This document shows, in pieces, positions 1 to 7,128 of a stretch of 9,107 nucleotides of DNA. This stretch comes from Alphaproteobacteria bacterium. GTDB lineage: Bacteria > Pseudomonadota > Alphaproteobacteria > Rhizobiales > Hyphomicrobiaceae. How positions within the stretch are numbered: position 1 is the stretch's first letter; each line of letters starts with the position of its first letter. Where the stretch lies: positions 1-9,107 of the forward strand of contig JAJRRE010000299.1 in the NCBI GenBank assembly GCA_024279745.1. Reading direction: 5' to 3'. Both the position numbers and the translations under genes were made by a program. Below the pieces are notes generated by a model that worked only from the letters and a program-made list of their open reading frames with translations, did no database searches and was not told where the DNA came from.

Positions 1-1
1 A

Positions 2-13
2 AGACAACCTTGA
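2..13 (+). CDS. Possible last codons of an upstream gene
   Basis: The frame starting at base 2 is open from the window edge and stops at a TGA at 11-13. That TGA overlaps the TTG at 10-12 in a TTGA arrangement, the same geometry seen at the 8547-8550 junction. It would fit an upstream gene of the same operon ending here and coupled to the first glycosyltransferase. Only three sense codons are visible, so this is a positional inference and nothing can be said about the product. Confidence 0.25.
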   Translation, partial: RQP

Positions 14-1347
14 AGACAGTAAAGCCCATGCTTTCGATCATACTCAAAGGCTATCCGCGATTATCCGAGACGTTCATCGCGCAGGAATTGCTCGGCCTGC
101 AGGAGCGCGGGATCGACTTTGAGATTGTCTCGTTACGGCGCTCGACCGACAAAGCCCGCCATCCGGTCCACGAGCAAATCAAAGCGCCGCTGCGCTATCT
201 GCCCGAATATCTTTATCAAGAGCCGCTACGGGTCTGGCGCGCTTGGTGGGCTTTGCGGCGGCGAGCTTCCTACAAGACTGCCCGGGCGCACTGGTTGCGT
301 GATCTGCGCCGTGACCCGACAGCAAACCGCGTCCGCCGCTTTGGCCAAGCCCTGGTGCTGGCCAATGAAGCTGGCGCGCAGACCAAATGGATCTATGTGC
401 ATTTTTTGCATACGCCCGCATCGGTGGCACATTATGCGGCCCTTTTGCGCGAGTTGCCCTGGAGCTGTTCAGCCCACGCCAAAGACATCTACACCTCGCC
501 CGATTGGGAATTGGCAGGCAAATTATCGGCCATGCAATGGCTCGTCACCTGCACCCGCCATAACGTGGCGCATCTCAAGGGCATCGCCCAAACAGCTGCT
601 GATGCCGACAAGGTTTCGCTTTTATATCATGGCCTGGATCTGACGCGTTTTGCCAAGATCGAGCCGCATTATTCGCTCCATGATGGATCAAGCGCTGAGC
701 ATATTGTAACGATCTTATCTGTTGGCCGGGCAGTAGAGAAAAAAGGTTATGATATTTTACTGGCCGCGCTTGCCGCACTGCCCGAGCGGCTCAATTGGCG
801 CTTTATTCATATTGGCGGCGGTGCGGTCTTGAAAGAGATCCAGGAACAGGCGCGCCAGCTTGGCATAGCAAAGCGGATCAACTGGCTGGGAGCGTGCGCG
901 CAAGAACAAGTTCTTGAACATTATCGCCGCGCCGATCTGTTTGCCCTGACGTCGCTGATTGCCCAAGATGGCGACCGCGATGGACTGCCGAATGTTCTAA
1001 TGGAAGCCCAGACCCAGGGGCTTGCCTGTCTGTCCACGACTGTCTCGGCAATTCCCGAATTGATCAACCACCAGCAGACCGGTCTGTTGGTTGAGCCGGG
1101 CAATGTCGAAGCCACATCGCAAGCGCTGCAACTGCTGATCACCACGCCGGAGCTGCGCGCGCGGCTCGGGCGCGCCGGCCAACAGCGCATGCACGCCAGC
1201 TTCTCCCATCAAGCTGGGATCAATGATCTTGCAGCACGCTTTGACGCTATTTTGTCAGAGCCCGGCAGCGACGGCGGCAAAACTTCGTCGTCTAATCGCA
1301 GCACGCCTTCTACATCCGCCAAATCTCGCAGTGCGGCGGCAACATGA
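10..1347 (+). CDS. Glycosyltransferase family 4 protein
   Basis: Probable GT-B fold retaining glycosyltransferase that moves a sugar from a nucleotide donor to a glycan or lipid acceptor at the cytoplasmic face of the inner membrane. The N-terminal domain has LKGYPRLSETFIAQE (residues 12-26), a VHFLHTP stretch near 130 and SAHAKDI at 154-160, typical of WcaL-like GT4 enzymes. The C-terminal donor domain has SVGRAVEKKG (237-246, with phosphate-contacting R240 and K245) and D324-x7-E332, a D variant of the GT4 E-x7-E motif. Residues from about 417 form a Ser/Thr/Ala-rich, probably disordered tail. TTG at 10 gives 445 residues; ATG at 28 is six codons later, and the frame stays open to the window edge, so the true start is unsettled. 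The stop overlaps the next gene by four bases. Family assignment is strong; donor and acceptor are unknown. Confidence 0.9.
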   Translation: MKTVKPMLSIILKGYPRLSETFIAQELLGLQERGIDFEIVSLRRSTDKARHPVHEQIKAPLRYLPEYLYQEPLRVWRAWWALRRRASYKTARAHWLRDLRRDPTANRVRRFGQALVLANEAGAQTKWIYVHFLHTPASVAHYAALLRELPWSCSAHAKDIYTSPDWELAGKLSAMQWLVTCTRHNVAHLKGIAQTAADADKVSLLYHGLDLTRFAKIEPHYSLHDGSSAEHIVTILSVGRAVEKKGYDILLAALAALPERLNWRFIHIGGGAVLKEIQEQARQLGIAKRINWLGACAQEQVLEHYRRADLFALTSLIAQDGDRDGLPNVLMEAQTQGLACLSTTVSAIPELINHQQTGLLVEPGNVEATSQALQLLITTPELRARLGRAGQQRMHASFSHQAGINDLAARFDAILSEPGSDGGKTSSSNRSTPSTSAKSRSAAAT

Positions 1348-2486
1348 ACATCGCCTTTTACGCGCCGCTCAAACCGCCGACCTCTCCCACGCCTTCGGGT
1401 GATCGATTGATTGGACGGTTATTCATGCAGGCGCTGCGCCAAGGCGGTCACAATGTCGAATTGATCAGCAGCTTTCGCAGCTATGACCGCCGCGGCAATG
1501 AGGCCCGGCAAAAAGACCTGGCAATGCAGGGACAATTGCAGGCCGAACAGCTTAGTGCGCGTTTGCGCACAATGGCCCCGGATCAGCGCCCGCAACTGAT
1601 GTTCACCTATCATCTTTATCACAAAGCGCCCGACTGGATTGGTCCGGCATTGGCGCAAACCCTTGCCATTCCCTATGTTGTCGCCGAAGCGTCCTTTGCT
1701 CCCAAGCAGGCTCATGGACCCTGGGCGGCGGGGCATGAGGACGTTGCAAAAACATTGGCGCAGGCCGATCTGGTCATCGGGCTTAACCCGCAAGACAAGC
1801 CTTGTGTGCTGCCCTTACTGCGCGCGCCCGATCTCTATCAAACTCTACCGCCCTTCATTGATTGCAGTTTATTCGATGAGCCGAAGAAACACGCCGCGCA
1901 AACAAGAGCCCGGCTAATCGCGCGCTATGGTCTGAGCAATGAGGATGCGCCTTTGCTCTTTACTGCCGCCATGATGCGCAAGGGTAATAAGCTGAGCTCG
2001 TTTGTATTACTGGCCCGCGCTTTGTCCCAATTGACGAGCCGGCGCTGGACCTTGATGATCGCCGGCGATGGCCCGCAAAGGGATCTAGTGCGCGACGCCT
2101 TCGCGCCGTTTGGCAAGCGGATTATCTGGACCGGTCTGCTCGAAGGCGAGACGTTGCGCGATCATTATGCGGCCGCTGATCTGTTTGTCTGGCCGGCCAT
2201 TGCCGAAGTTATGGGGATGAGCGTGCTGGAAGCGCAGGGCGCCGGCACCGGTGTTTTGGTTGGCGATGCTCCCGGCATCCTGCCGCTATTCAAGCAAAAT
2301 CATAGCGGCTTGAGTGTCCCTGAAGACGACTGCCAGGCGTTTGCGACCGCGCTTACGGCATTGCTCGATGATGCCAGCCGCCGCCGCTCGTTGGGACAAC
2401 AGGCCGCCGAGTATGTGCGCCGCCGCCATGACATTAAGGCCGCCGCCAAGACACTCGGCGCTATGCTGGGAGCTATTGTCCGATGA
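1344..2486 (+). CDS. Glycosyltransferase family 4 protein (second)
   Basis: A second GT-B glycosyltransferase, 380 residues, with no signal peptide or membrane segment, so probably cytoplasmic. The N-terminus MNIAFYAPLKPP with SGDRLIGRLFMQAL (about 18-31) is the acceptor-side Rossmann start. In the donor domain I see MMRKGNKLSSF (210-220, R212 and K216 at the usual phosphate-binding places), MIAGDGPQR (238-246) and a full E288-x7-E296 motif followed by a Gly-rich turn. It is not a recent duplicate of the gene before it: the motifs are shared but the surrounding sequence differs widely. The ATG overlaps the previous stop (ATGA) with no strong Shine-Dalgarno, which suggests translation coupled to its neighbour. 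Its own stop overlaps the phosphatase gene in the same way. The sugar specificity cannot be read from the sequence. Confidence 0.9.
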   Translation: MNIAFYAPLKPPTSPTPSGDRLIGRLFMQALRQGGHNVELISSFRSYDRRGNEARQKDLAMQGQLQAEQLSARLRTMAPDQRPQLMFTYHLYHKAPDWIGPALAQTLAIPYVVAEASFAPKQAHGPWAAGHEDVAKTLAQADLVIGLNPQDKPCVLPLLRAPDLYQTLPPFIDCSLFDEPKKHAAQTRARLIARYGLSNEDAPLLFTAAMMRKGNKLSSFVLLARALSQLTSRRWTLMIAGDGPQRDLVRDAFAPFGKRIIWTGLLEGETLRDHYAAADLFVWPAIAEVMGMSVLEAQGAGTGVLVGDAPGILPLFKQNHSGLSVPEDDCQAFATALTALLDDASRRRSLGQQAAEYVRRRHDIKAAAKTLGAMLGAIVR

Positions 2487-3079
2487 TCCAGATTTTGCTT
2501 CTTCGCCACGGCATGACCGACTGGAATGCGCAAAAGCTTTTGCAAGGCCGTAGCGACATTCCCTTATCCAAAGACGGCGTCGCGCAAGTGGAAAGCTGGA
2601 TGCTTGAGCCACATTTTCATGACCATGATTGGGTGTGCAGCCCCTTGCAACGGGCACGCCAAACAGCCCGGATATTAGGTCATGAAGCGCGCATTGAACC
2701 GGCGCTAATTGAAATGTCCTGGGGCGATTGGGAAGGGCAGAACTTTGCCAAGCTGCGCCGGGATCTGGGGCAGGACATGCTCGACAATTTCGCCAAAGGA
2801 CTGGATTTCCGCCCGACCAACGGGGAAAGCCCGCGCGACGTGCAGACCCGGCTCAAGCCCTGGCTGGCGGACTTGACGCGCCCAACCGTGGCCGTGTGTC
2901 ATCGCGGCGTATTGCAAGCGCTGCACGCCTTGGCCGCCGATTGGCCGATGATCGGGACACCGCCGCATAAGCTACAAAAATGGGGCGCGCATTTGTTTCA
3001 CATCGATCAGGGCCGCCCGCTCATCACACAATTGAATCTTCCCCTGGCGCCGCCGTCGCGACAACCGGCGGACGGGTGA
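2483..3079 (+). CDS. Histidine phosphatase family protein
   Basis: Small (198 residues) cytoplasmic member of the histidine phosphatase superfamily (phosphoglycerate mutase, GpmB and CobC type), which hydrolyses phosphomonoesters through a phosphohistidine. The signature LLLRHGMTDWN places R8 and the nucleophile H9. SPLQRARQT (53-61) supplies R57, E77 before GDWEG (81-85) is the likely proton donor, and VCHRG (138-142) supplies the second histidine H140. All core catalytic residues are therefore present. Length fits the short cofactor-independent phosphatases rather than true glycolytic mutases. It starts at an ATGA overlap with the preceding glycosyltransferase, with GGGAG ten bases upstream. 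Sitting among glycosyltransferases, it may remove phosphate from a sugar phosphate or lipid-linked intermediate, but that is inference from position; a general house-cleaning phosphatase is equally possible. Confidence 0.9.
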   Translation: MIQILLLRHGMTDWNAQKLLQGRSDIPLSKDGVAQVESWMLEPHFHDHDWVCSPLQRARQTARILGHEARIEPALIEMSWGDWEGQNFAKLRRDLGQDMLDNFAKGLDFRPTNGESPRDVQTRLKPWLADLTRPTVAVCHRGVLQALHALAADWPMIGTPPHKLQKWGAHLFHIDQGRPLITQLNLPLAPPSRQPADG

Positions 3080-3084
3080 GGAGG
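3079..3084 (+). promoter_or_regulatory. Strong ribosome binding site
   Basis: AGGAGG, a perfect anti-16S match, lies four bases before the ATG at 3089 and begins inside the TGA stop of the phosphatase gene. It settles the start of the MurG-like glycosyltransferase. It is the strongest ribosome binding site in the first block, at the one junction there without an ATGA overlap. Confidence 0.75.
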
Positions 3085-3088
3085 CATC

Positions 3089-4297
3089 ATGAGCAGCAAT
3101 AGCCCGCCCCCAAAACGTATTATGTTTTATGTGCAGCATCTATTGGGTATTGGCCATGTCAAGCGCGCCGGCGCTATTGCGGCGGGTCTGCATCGCCAAG
3201 GCTTTGACGTGTTGATGGTGCTCGGCGGCCCGCCTGTCGCCCTGGTTGGTTTCGGGCCGATCCGCGTTCACCAATTGCCGCCCGTGCGCGCCGACGGCGC
3301 CGGTTTCGATAAATTGCTCGATGGACATAACCGCCTCATAGACGATAACTGGCGCGAGAAACGTGCAAGCGAATTAATGCGGAACTACCGCGATTTTACG
3401 CCTGACATTCTACTAATCGAGATGTTTCCGTTCGGTCGGCGGCAATTTCGGTTCGAGCTGATTCCCCTGTTGCAGACGGCGCGGGAGCATTGCACGATCA
3501 TGTGTTCCTTGCGGGATATTCTGGTTGCCAGAACCGAGCTGCGCAAGAACCAGTGGATGGTAAAAACGGCGCGCGATTATTTCGATCATATCCTGGTGCA
3601 TGGCGATGCCGCGGTCCTGCCGCTGCAAGACAGCTTCCCCCTCACTCATGAAATCCAGGACCTGATCCATTACACGGGCTATGTTGTCGACGGCGAGAAC
3701 AATCAGTTATCGGCCACGCCAGCGGGCGGCGCAGTGGCAGAAACGGGGGAAAAGACGGGCAGCGGCGAAATCATTGTCTCAGTCGGCGGCGGCGCGGTTG
3801 GCGAGAAATTGCTGCGTTGTGCGATGAGCACGGCAAGCGATCCGGCACTGCAAGACTATTCGTGGCGCTTATTGGCGGGCGAAAATCTCGACGGTTCGGT
3901 CTTGAGCGATTTGAAAAACAAAGCGCCTGGGCATGTGATCGTCGAGCGCGCACGCCCCGATTTTCGCAACCTGTTGCACCACGCCGCTTTATCCATTTCA
4001 CAAGGCGGCTATAATACGCTCATGGATATACTCAGCGCCAATTGCAAAAATGTCATTGTTCCTTTCGCTGCCGGCGCGGAAAGCGAACAAACCCAGCGCA
4101 CGAAAGCTTTTGCCCAGCGCGGCCTGTTGACCATGCTTGAAGAAACTGAGCTGTCGCCGCAGACTTTGGCAAGCGCCTGCCGGAGCGCCCTCAACGGGCC
4201 GCCTCCACAACGCGCGCGCCTTGACTTGACCGGCGTCAGCACGACGGCACGGATGATCCAAGAGCTGGCACAACGCCAAGAGAGGCCGGACGCATGA
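3089..4297 (+). CDS. MurG-like predicted glycosyltransferase (COG4671 type)
   Basis: A 402-residue GT-B protein resembling the predicted glycosyltransferases of COG4671, related to MurG/GT28. The start RIMFYVQHLLGIGHVKRA (10-27) is the Gly-rich acceptor-side loop. The C-terminal half opens with IIVSVGGGAVGEKLL (228-242) and ends with SISQGGYNT (302-310) and PFAAGAESEQTQR (325-337), the GT28 donor-binding signature in which a Gly-Gly turn and an E/Q-rich helix hold the nucleotide sugar. There is no signal peptide or obvious membrane helix. Residues about 203-226 form a poorly conserved-looking linker between domains. The start is fixed by AGGAGG four bases upstream. The stop overlaps the deacetylase gene (ATGA), so the two products are likely made together, which is suggestive because a deacetylase could act on the sugar this enzyme adds. 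Donor and acceptor are unknown. Confidence 0.88.
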   Translation: MSSNSPPPKRIMFYVQHLLGIGHVKRAGAIAAGLHRQGFDVLMVLGGPPVALVGFGPIRVHQLPPVRADGAGFDKLLDGHNRLIDDNWREKRASELMRNYRDFTPDILLIEMFPFGRRQFRFELIPLLQTAREHCTIMCSLRDILVARTELRKNQWMVKTARDYFDHILVHGDAAVLPLQDSFPLTHEIQDLIHYTGYVVDGENNQLSATPAGGAVAETGEKTGSGEIIVSVGGGAVGEKLLRCAMSTASDPALQDYSWRLLAGENLDGSVLSDLKNKAPGHVIVERARPDFRNLLHHAALSISQGGYNTLMDILSANCKNVIVPFAAGAESEQTQRTKAFAQRGLLTMLEETELSPQTLASACRSALNGPPPQRARLDLTGVSTTARMIQELAQRQERPDA

Positions 4298-5106
4298 GCC
4301 AAGATCCGTGGGACAAACTGGAAGGCGAATTGAAATTATGGGCGGGCGATGGAGCCCCCGCGACCTTTTGGTGGCGCGACGATGATGCGGCGCAGCCTAC
4401 GCCGCCGCTGACCCAGCTGACCCAGCTGGCGCAAGATTATGAAATACCGTTGGCATTGGCGATTATACCAGCGCAAACGGGGACTGAATTGCAACACCAA
4501 TTGCGCGGCGTATCTTTTGTTACTGCTGTGCAGCACGGCCATGCCCATCTCAATCATGCCGGTCCCGATGAGAAAAAATGCGAATTTCCCGTCAGCCGGT
4601 CTGCGGACCTATTGCGCCAGGATTTAGCTGACGGGCAGCGGATAATGGCCAATTTCGATAATCGTCTTAGCCTGTTTGTGCCGCCTTGGAACCGCCTGGA
4701 TGAGCGCCATCTGCCGCTGCTTGTCGAACTAGGATTTACCGGCATTTCGCAATTTGGCGCGGCCACATCGCACGAACCGCAACCGGGACTACGCCAGCTG
4801 AACACCCATGTCGATGTGATCGCCTGGAAGACCACGCGCGGGTTTGTCGGTCAGCGCCGCGCCCTTAACGCCATTTGTGACCATCTGGTGCAGCGACGAC
4901 TTGGCCAAATCCGTTCAGATGAGCCCACCGGCTTGTTGACCCATCATCTGGTGCATGACCAAGAAACTTGGACTTTCATGTCGAGACTGTTTCATTTTTC
5001 AAAAAACTGTAGCACCATGAAATGGCTATCCGCCGGGGAAGCATTGCCTGGGGAGGCGTTGCAACGTGTCACGAACGCTGCGAGGCACAAGGTTAGCCAA
5101 GAATAG
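4294..5106 (+). CDS. Polysaccharide deacetylase-like (NodB/CE4) protein
   Basis: A 270-residue protein with the layout of the NodB-homology (carbohydrate esterase 4) fold, expected to remove N- or O-acetyl groups from a sugar using a divalent metal. Motif 1 is WWRDDDA (26-32), replacing the usual TFDDG but keeping the catalytic and metal aspartates. Motif 2 is HGHAHLNH (81-88), giving H81 and H85 as metal ligands. Motif 3 is FVPPWNR (128-134), and LTHHLVHD (215-222) is the late histidine motif. No signal peptide or membrane helix is visible, unlike secreted chitin or peptidoglycan deacetylases, so it probably acts in the cytoplasm on a lipid-linked or soluble precursor. The ATG overlaps the previous stop and has AGAGG eight bases upstream. 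A 9-base tandem repeat encodes LTQLTQLAQ near residue 39. It closes the first gene block. Confidence 0.82.
   Translation: MSQDPWDKLEGELKLWAGDGAPATFWWRDDDAAQPTPPLTQLTQLAQDYEIPLALAIIPAQTGTELQHQLRGVSFVTAVQHGHAHLNHAGPDEKKCEFPVSRSADLLRQDLADGQRIMANFDNRLSLFVPPWNRLDERHLPLLVELGFTGISQFGAATSHEPQPGLRQLNTHVDVIAWKTTRGFVGQRRALNAICDHLVQRRLGQIRSDEPTGLLTHHLVHDQETWTFMSRLFHFSKNCSTMKWLSAGEALPGEALQRVTNAARHKVSQE
4408..4434 (+). repeat. 9-base tandem repeat in the deacetylase gene
   Basis: CTGACCCAG occurs twice in direct succession, followed by a degenerate third copy CTGGCGCAA, encoding LTQ-LTQ-LAQ at residues 39-47. The unit is a multiple of three, so copy-number change would keep the frame. It sits in the helix after motif 1 and probably has no function of its own. 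Confidence 0.7.
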
Positions 5107-5222
5107 TCAATGGGATTGCCGCGATGGGACCACCCGTGCGATTCCATAAAAGATGGCGTTATGATTAGGATTGGGGGACGCAGGCATGGTTGCACAAATT
5201 ATGAAATGGGAAGATGCGCCGC
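5107..5222 (+). promoter_or_regulatory. Intergenic region with weak promoter candidate
   Basis: This is the only gap of more than ten bases between genes. TATGAT at 5160-5165 is a one-mismatch match to the sigma-70 -10 box, but the expected -35 position (about 5137-5142, TGCGAT) is poor. A short inverted repeat, CCAT/ATGG around AAAAG near 5145-5156, has a four-base stem and no T-run, so I do not call a terminator. A 14-codon reading frame with its own ATG (5186-5230) overlaps the start of the next gene. The second block may have its own promoter here, but the evidence is thin. Confidence 0.25.
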
Positions 5223-7127
5223 ATGAGTGAGCTGCTTAGGGTTAATGATCTGCATGTCAGCTTTAAAACGCCGGCTGGGCCGCTGGAAGCTGTGCGCGGC
5301 ATATCTTTTCGCATTAAACGCGGCTCCAATGTTGCTATTGTTGGGGAAAGCGGCTCGGGAAAATCCGTTTGCGCGCAAGCCATCATGGGAATATTGCCGC
5401 GCAACGCGCAAATTACGCGTGGGCAAATATTGTTTGCCGGCAAAGCCAATGAGACGCCGGTTGATCTGGCCAGGCTTGATCTGCGCGGTGAAGACTATCG
5501 CGCCATTCGCGGCGGTCAGATCTCGATCATATTTCAAGAACCGATGACGTCGTTATCGCCGCTGCACACCATCGGCAATCAGATTTCCGAGGCCATCGAG
5601 CTGCATGAGAATCTGAACGCCAAAGCCACCCGCCAGCGCTGCATCGATATTCTTTCACTTGTGCATTTTCCCAACCCGGAGCGCGCTTATAAAACCTATC
5701 CGTTTGAGCTGTCGGGGGGGCTGCGGCAACGGGCAATGATTGCAATGGCGCTGGTATGTTCCCCGGCGCTGCTGATTGCCGATGAGCCGACCACGGCGCT
5801 CGATGTGACGGTGCAGGCGCAGATCCTCGGCCTGATCAAGGAATTGCAGCTTGAGCTGAACATGGCCGTGTTAATGATCACCCATGACATGGGCGTCGTC
5901 ACCAATGTGGCGGAAGAAGTGGTGGTTGTTTATAAAGGCTGCGTCATGGAAAGTGGCACCGTTGACGATATTTTCACAACGCCGAAACATGATTATCTCA
6001 AAGCCCTGTTGCGCGCTGTGCCGCGCCTCGACAGCGCCCCCGATCAGCGCCTGCAGCCGCTGCGCGCCATCGATCCCAAGCCAGGACAGCTCTTGCAAAA
6101 CTACGGCAAGGACCGGCAAACGGGCGCCAAGGCCGAAACCATTTTATCTTTGCAGAACCTGACCAAACGCTTCACCATCCGCAAGGATAGCTTCTCGCTA
6201 AAGCGCAAACCGGCGCGCCAGGTTACCGCCGTTAACGATGTCAGCCTTGATATCAAGCGCGGCGAATGTCTCGGGCTGGTCGGCGAAAGCGGTTGCGGCA
6301 AAACCACTTTGGCCAAAATGGTCATGGGCGCCATCAGTACCGATGAAGGCCAGATTGTTTTTGACGATGGCGGCACGCAGATCGACCTGTCCAAGTTTGG
6401 CGACAAGCAGCTGATCCCGTTTCGCCAGCGCATCCAGTATATTTTCCAAGACCCCTTCGGGTCGCTCAACCCGCGCATGACCTTGCTCAACATCCTGAGT
6501 GAGCCGCTGCAAATTCATGGCATCGGCGACCAAACCTACCAACGCGAACTAGTGATGGAAATCCTCGATTTGGTCGGGCTCGATCCGCGCCACCTGAACC
6601 GTTATCCGCATAGCTTTTCTGGCGGTCAGCGCCAACGTATCGGCATTGCGCGCGCGCTGATCCTGCAGCCGGAATTGTTGATTTGCGATGAACCGGTGTC
6701 GGCGCTGGATGTCTCCGTGCAGGCGCAGGTTCTCAATTTGCTGAAAGATCTACAAAATGTATTTGATCTGACCTATCTGTTCATTTCCCATGATCTGGCG
6801 GTTGTGAAATATCTGGCCGATCGGATCGCCGTAATGTGCCAGGGCCATTTGGTGGAAGTGGCGCCTGGGCCCGAGCTGTTTCGCGCACCGCGCCATCCTT
6901 ATACGCGCGCCCTTTTGGCGTCCGTACCAACGCCCGACCTCAATCATAAACTCGACTTTGCATTGATCCGCGAGGGCGGTGCGACCGACCCGCAAAACTG
7001 GCCAGAGCCGTTTTATGCCACTCCGGACCAGGCGGCGCGAGGTGGTCGGACATTGCGGCTGATCGATCTGGGAGGCGGCCATTTGGTGCGCGCCTTTGCG
7101 GTTCCTGCATTGGCGGATGTGAGCTGA
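5223..7127 (+). CDS. Two-domain oligopeptide-type ABC transporter ATPase
   Basis: Fused double ATPase of the Opp/Dpp family, in the style of YejF and GsiA, that powers a periplasmic-binding-protein-dependent importer at the inner membrane. Counting from 5223, domain 1 has Walker A GESGSGKS (41-48), FQEP Q-loop (about 104-107), signature LSGGLRQR (163-170), Walker B LLIADEPT (183-190) and H221. Domain 2 has GESGCGKT (354-361), FQDPFGSLNP (408-417), FSGGQRQR (465-472), LLICDEPV (485-492) and H523, then the oligopeptide-ATPase tail RHPYTRALLASVP (557-569). Both sites look intact. ATG at 5214 would add three residues, but GGGAAG abuts it directly and sits nine bases before 5223, which I prefer; a TGA at 5202 excludes earlier starts. 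The matching binding protein lies downstream, beyond the FkbM gene; the permeases are not in view. Substrate is uncertain: peptides, opines, microcin-like compounds or muropeptides are all known for the family. Confidence 0.93.
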   Translation: MSELLRVNDLHVSFKTPAGPLEAVRGISFRIKRGSNVAIVGESGSGKSVCAQAIMGILPRNAQITRGQILFAGKANETPVDLARLDLRGEDYRAIRGGQISIIFQEPMTSLSPLHTIGNQISEAIELHENLNAKATRQRCIDILSLVHFPNPERAYKTYPFELSGGLRQRAMIAMALVCSPALLIADEPTTALDVTVQAQILGLIKELQLELNMAVLMITHDMGVVTNVAEEVVVVYKGCVMESGTVDDIFTTPKHDYLKALLRAVPRLDSAPDQRLQPLRAIDPKPGQLLQNYGKDRQTGAKAETILSLQNLTKRFTIRKDSFSLKRKPARQVTAVNDVSLDIKRGECLGLVGESGCGKTTLAKMVMGAISTDEGQIVFDDGGTQIDLSKFGDKQLIPFRQRIQYIFQDPFGSLNPRMTLLNILSEPLQIHGIGDQTYQRELVMEILDLVGLDPRHLNRYPHSFSGGQRQRIGIARALILQPELLICDEPVSALDVSVQAQVLNLLKDLQNVFDLTYLFISHDLAVVKYLADRIAVMCQGHLVEVAPGPELFRAPRHPYTRALLASVPTPDLNHKLDFALIREGGATDPQNWPEPFYATPDQAARGGRTLRLIDLGGGHLVRAFAVPALADVS

Positions 7128-7128
7128 C

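Noticed and set aside
1419..1793. 124-codon - strand frame opposite the second glycosyltransferase
   Set aside because: Fully antisense to a gene with clear GT4 motifs; composition is that of a frame shadow.
10..2486. The two neighbouring GT4 genes as a recent tandem duplication
   Set aside because: They share only family motifs; the N-terminal domains and most of the donor domains differ throughout.
5122..5156. Hairpins ATGGG/CCCGT and CCAT/ATGG as a transcription terminator after the deacetylase gene
   Set aside because: Stems are only four to five base pairs, one with a wobble, and no T-run follows either.
5223..7127. The double ATPase as the exporter of the glycan (Wzm/Wzt-like)
   Set aside because: Motifs such as FQDPFGSLNP and the RHPYTRALL tail belong to the oligopeptide importer ATPases, and a binding protein follows; O-antigen exporters use a single-domain ATPase with a different C-terminus.
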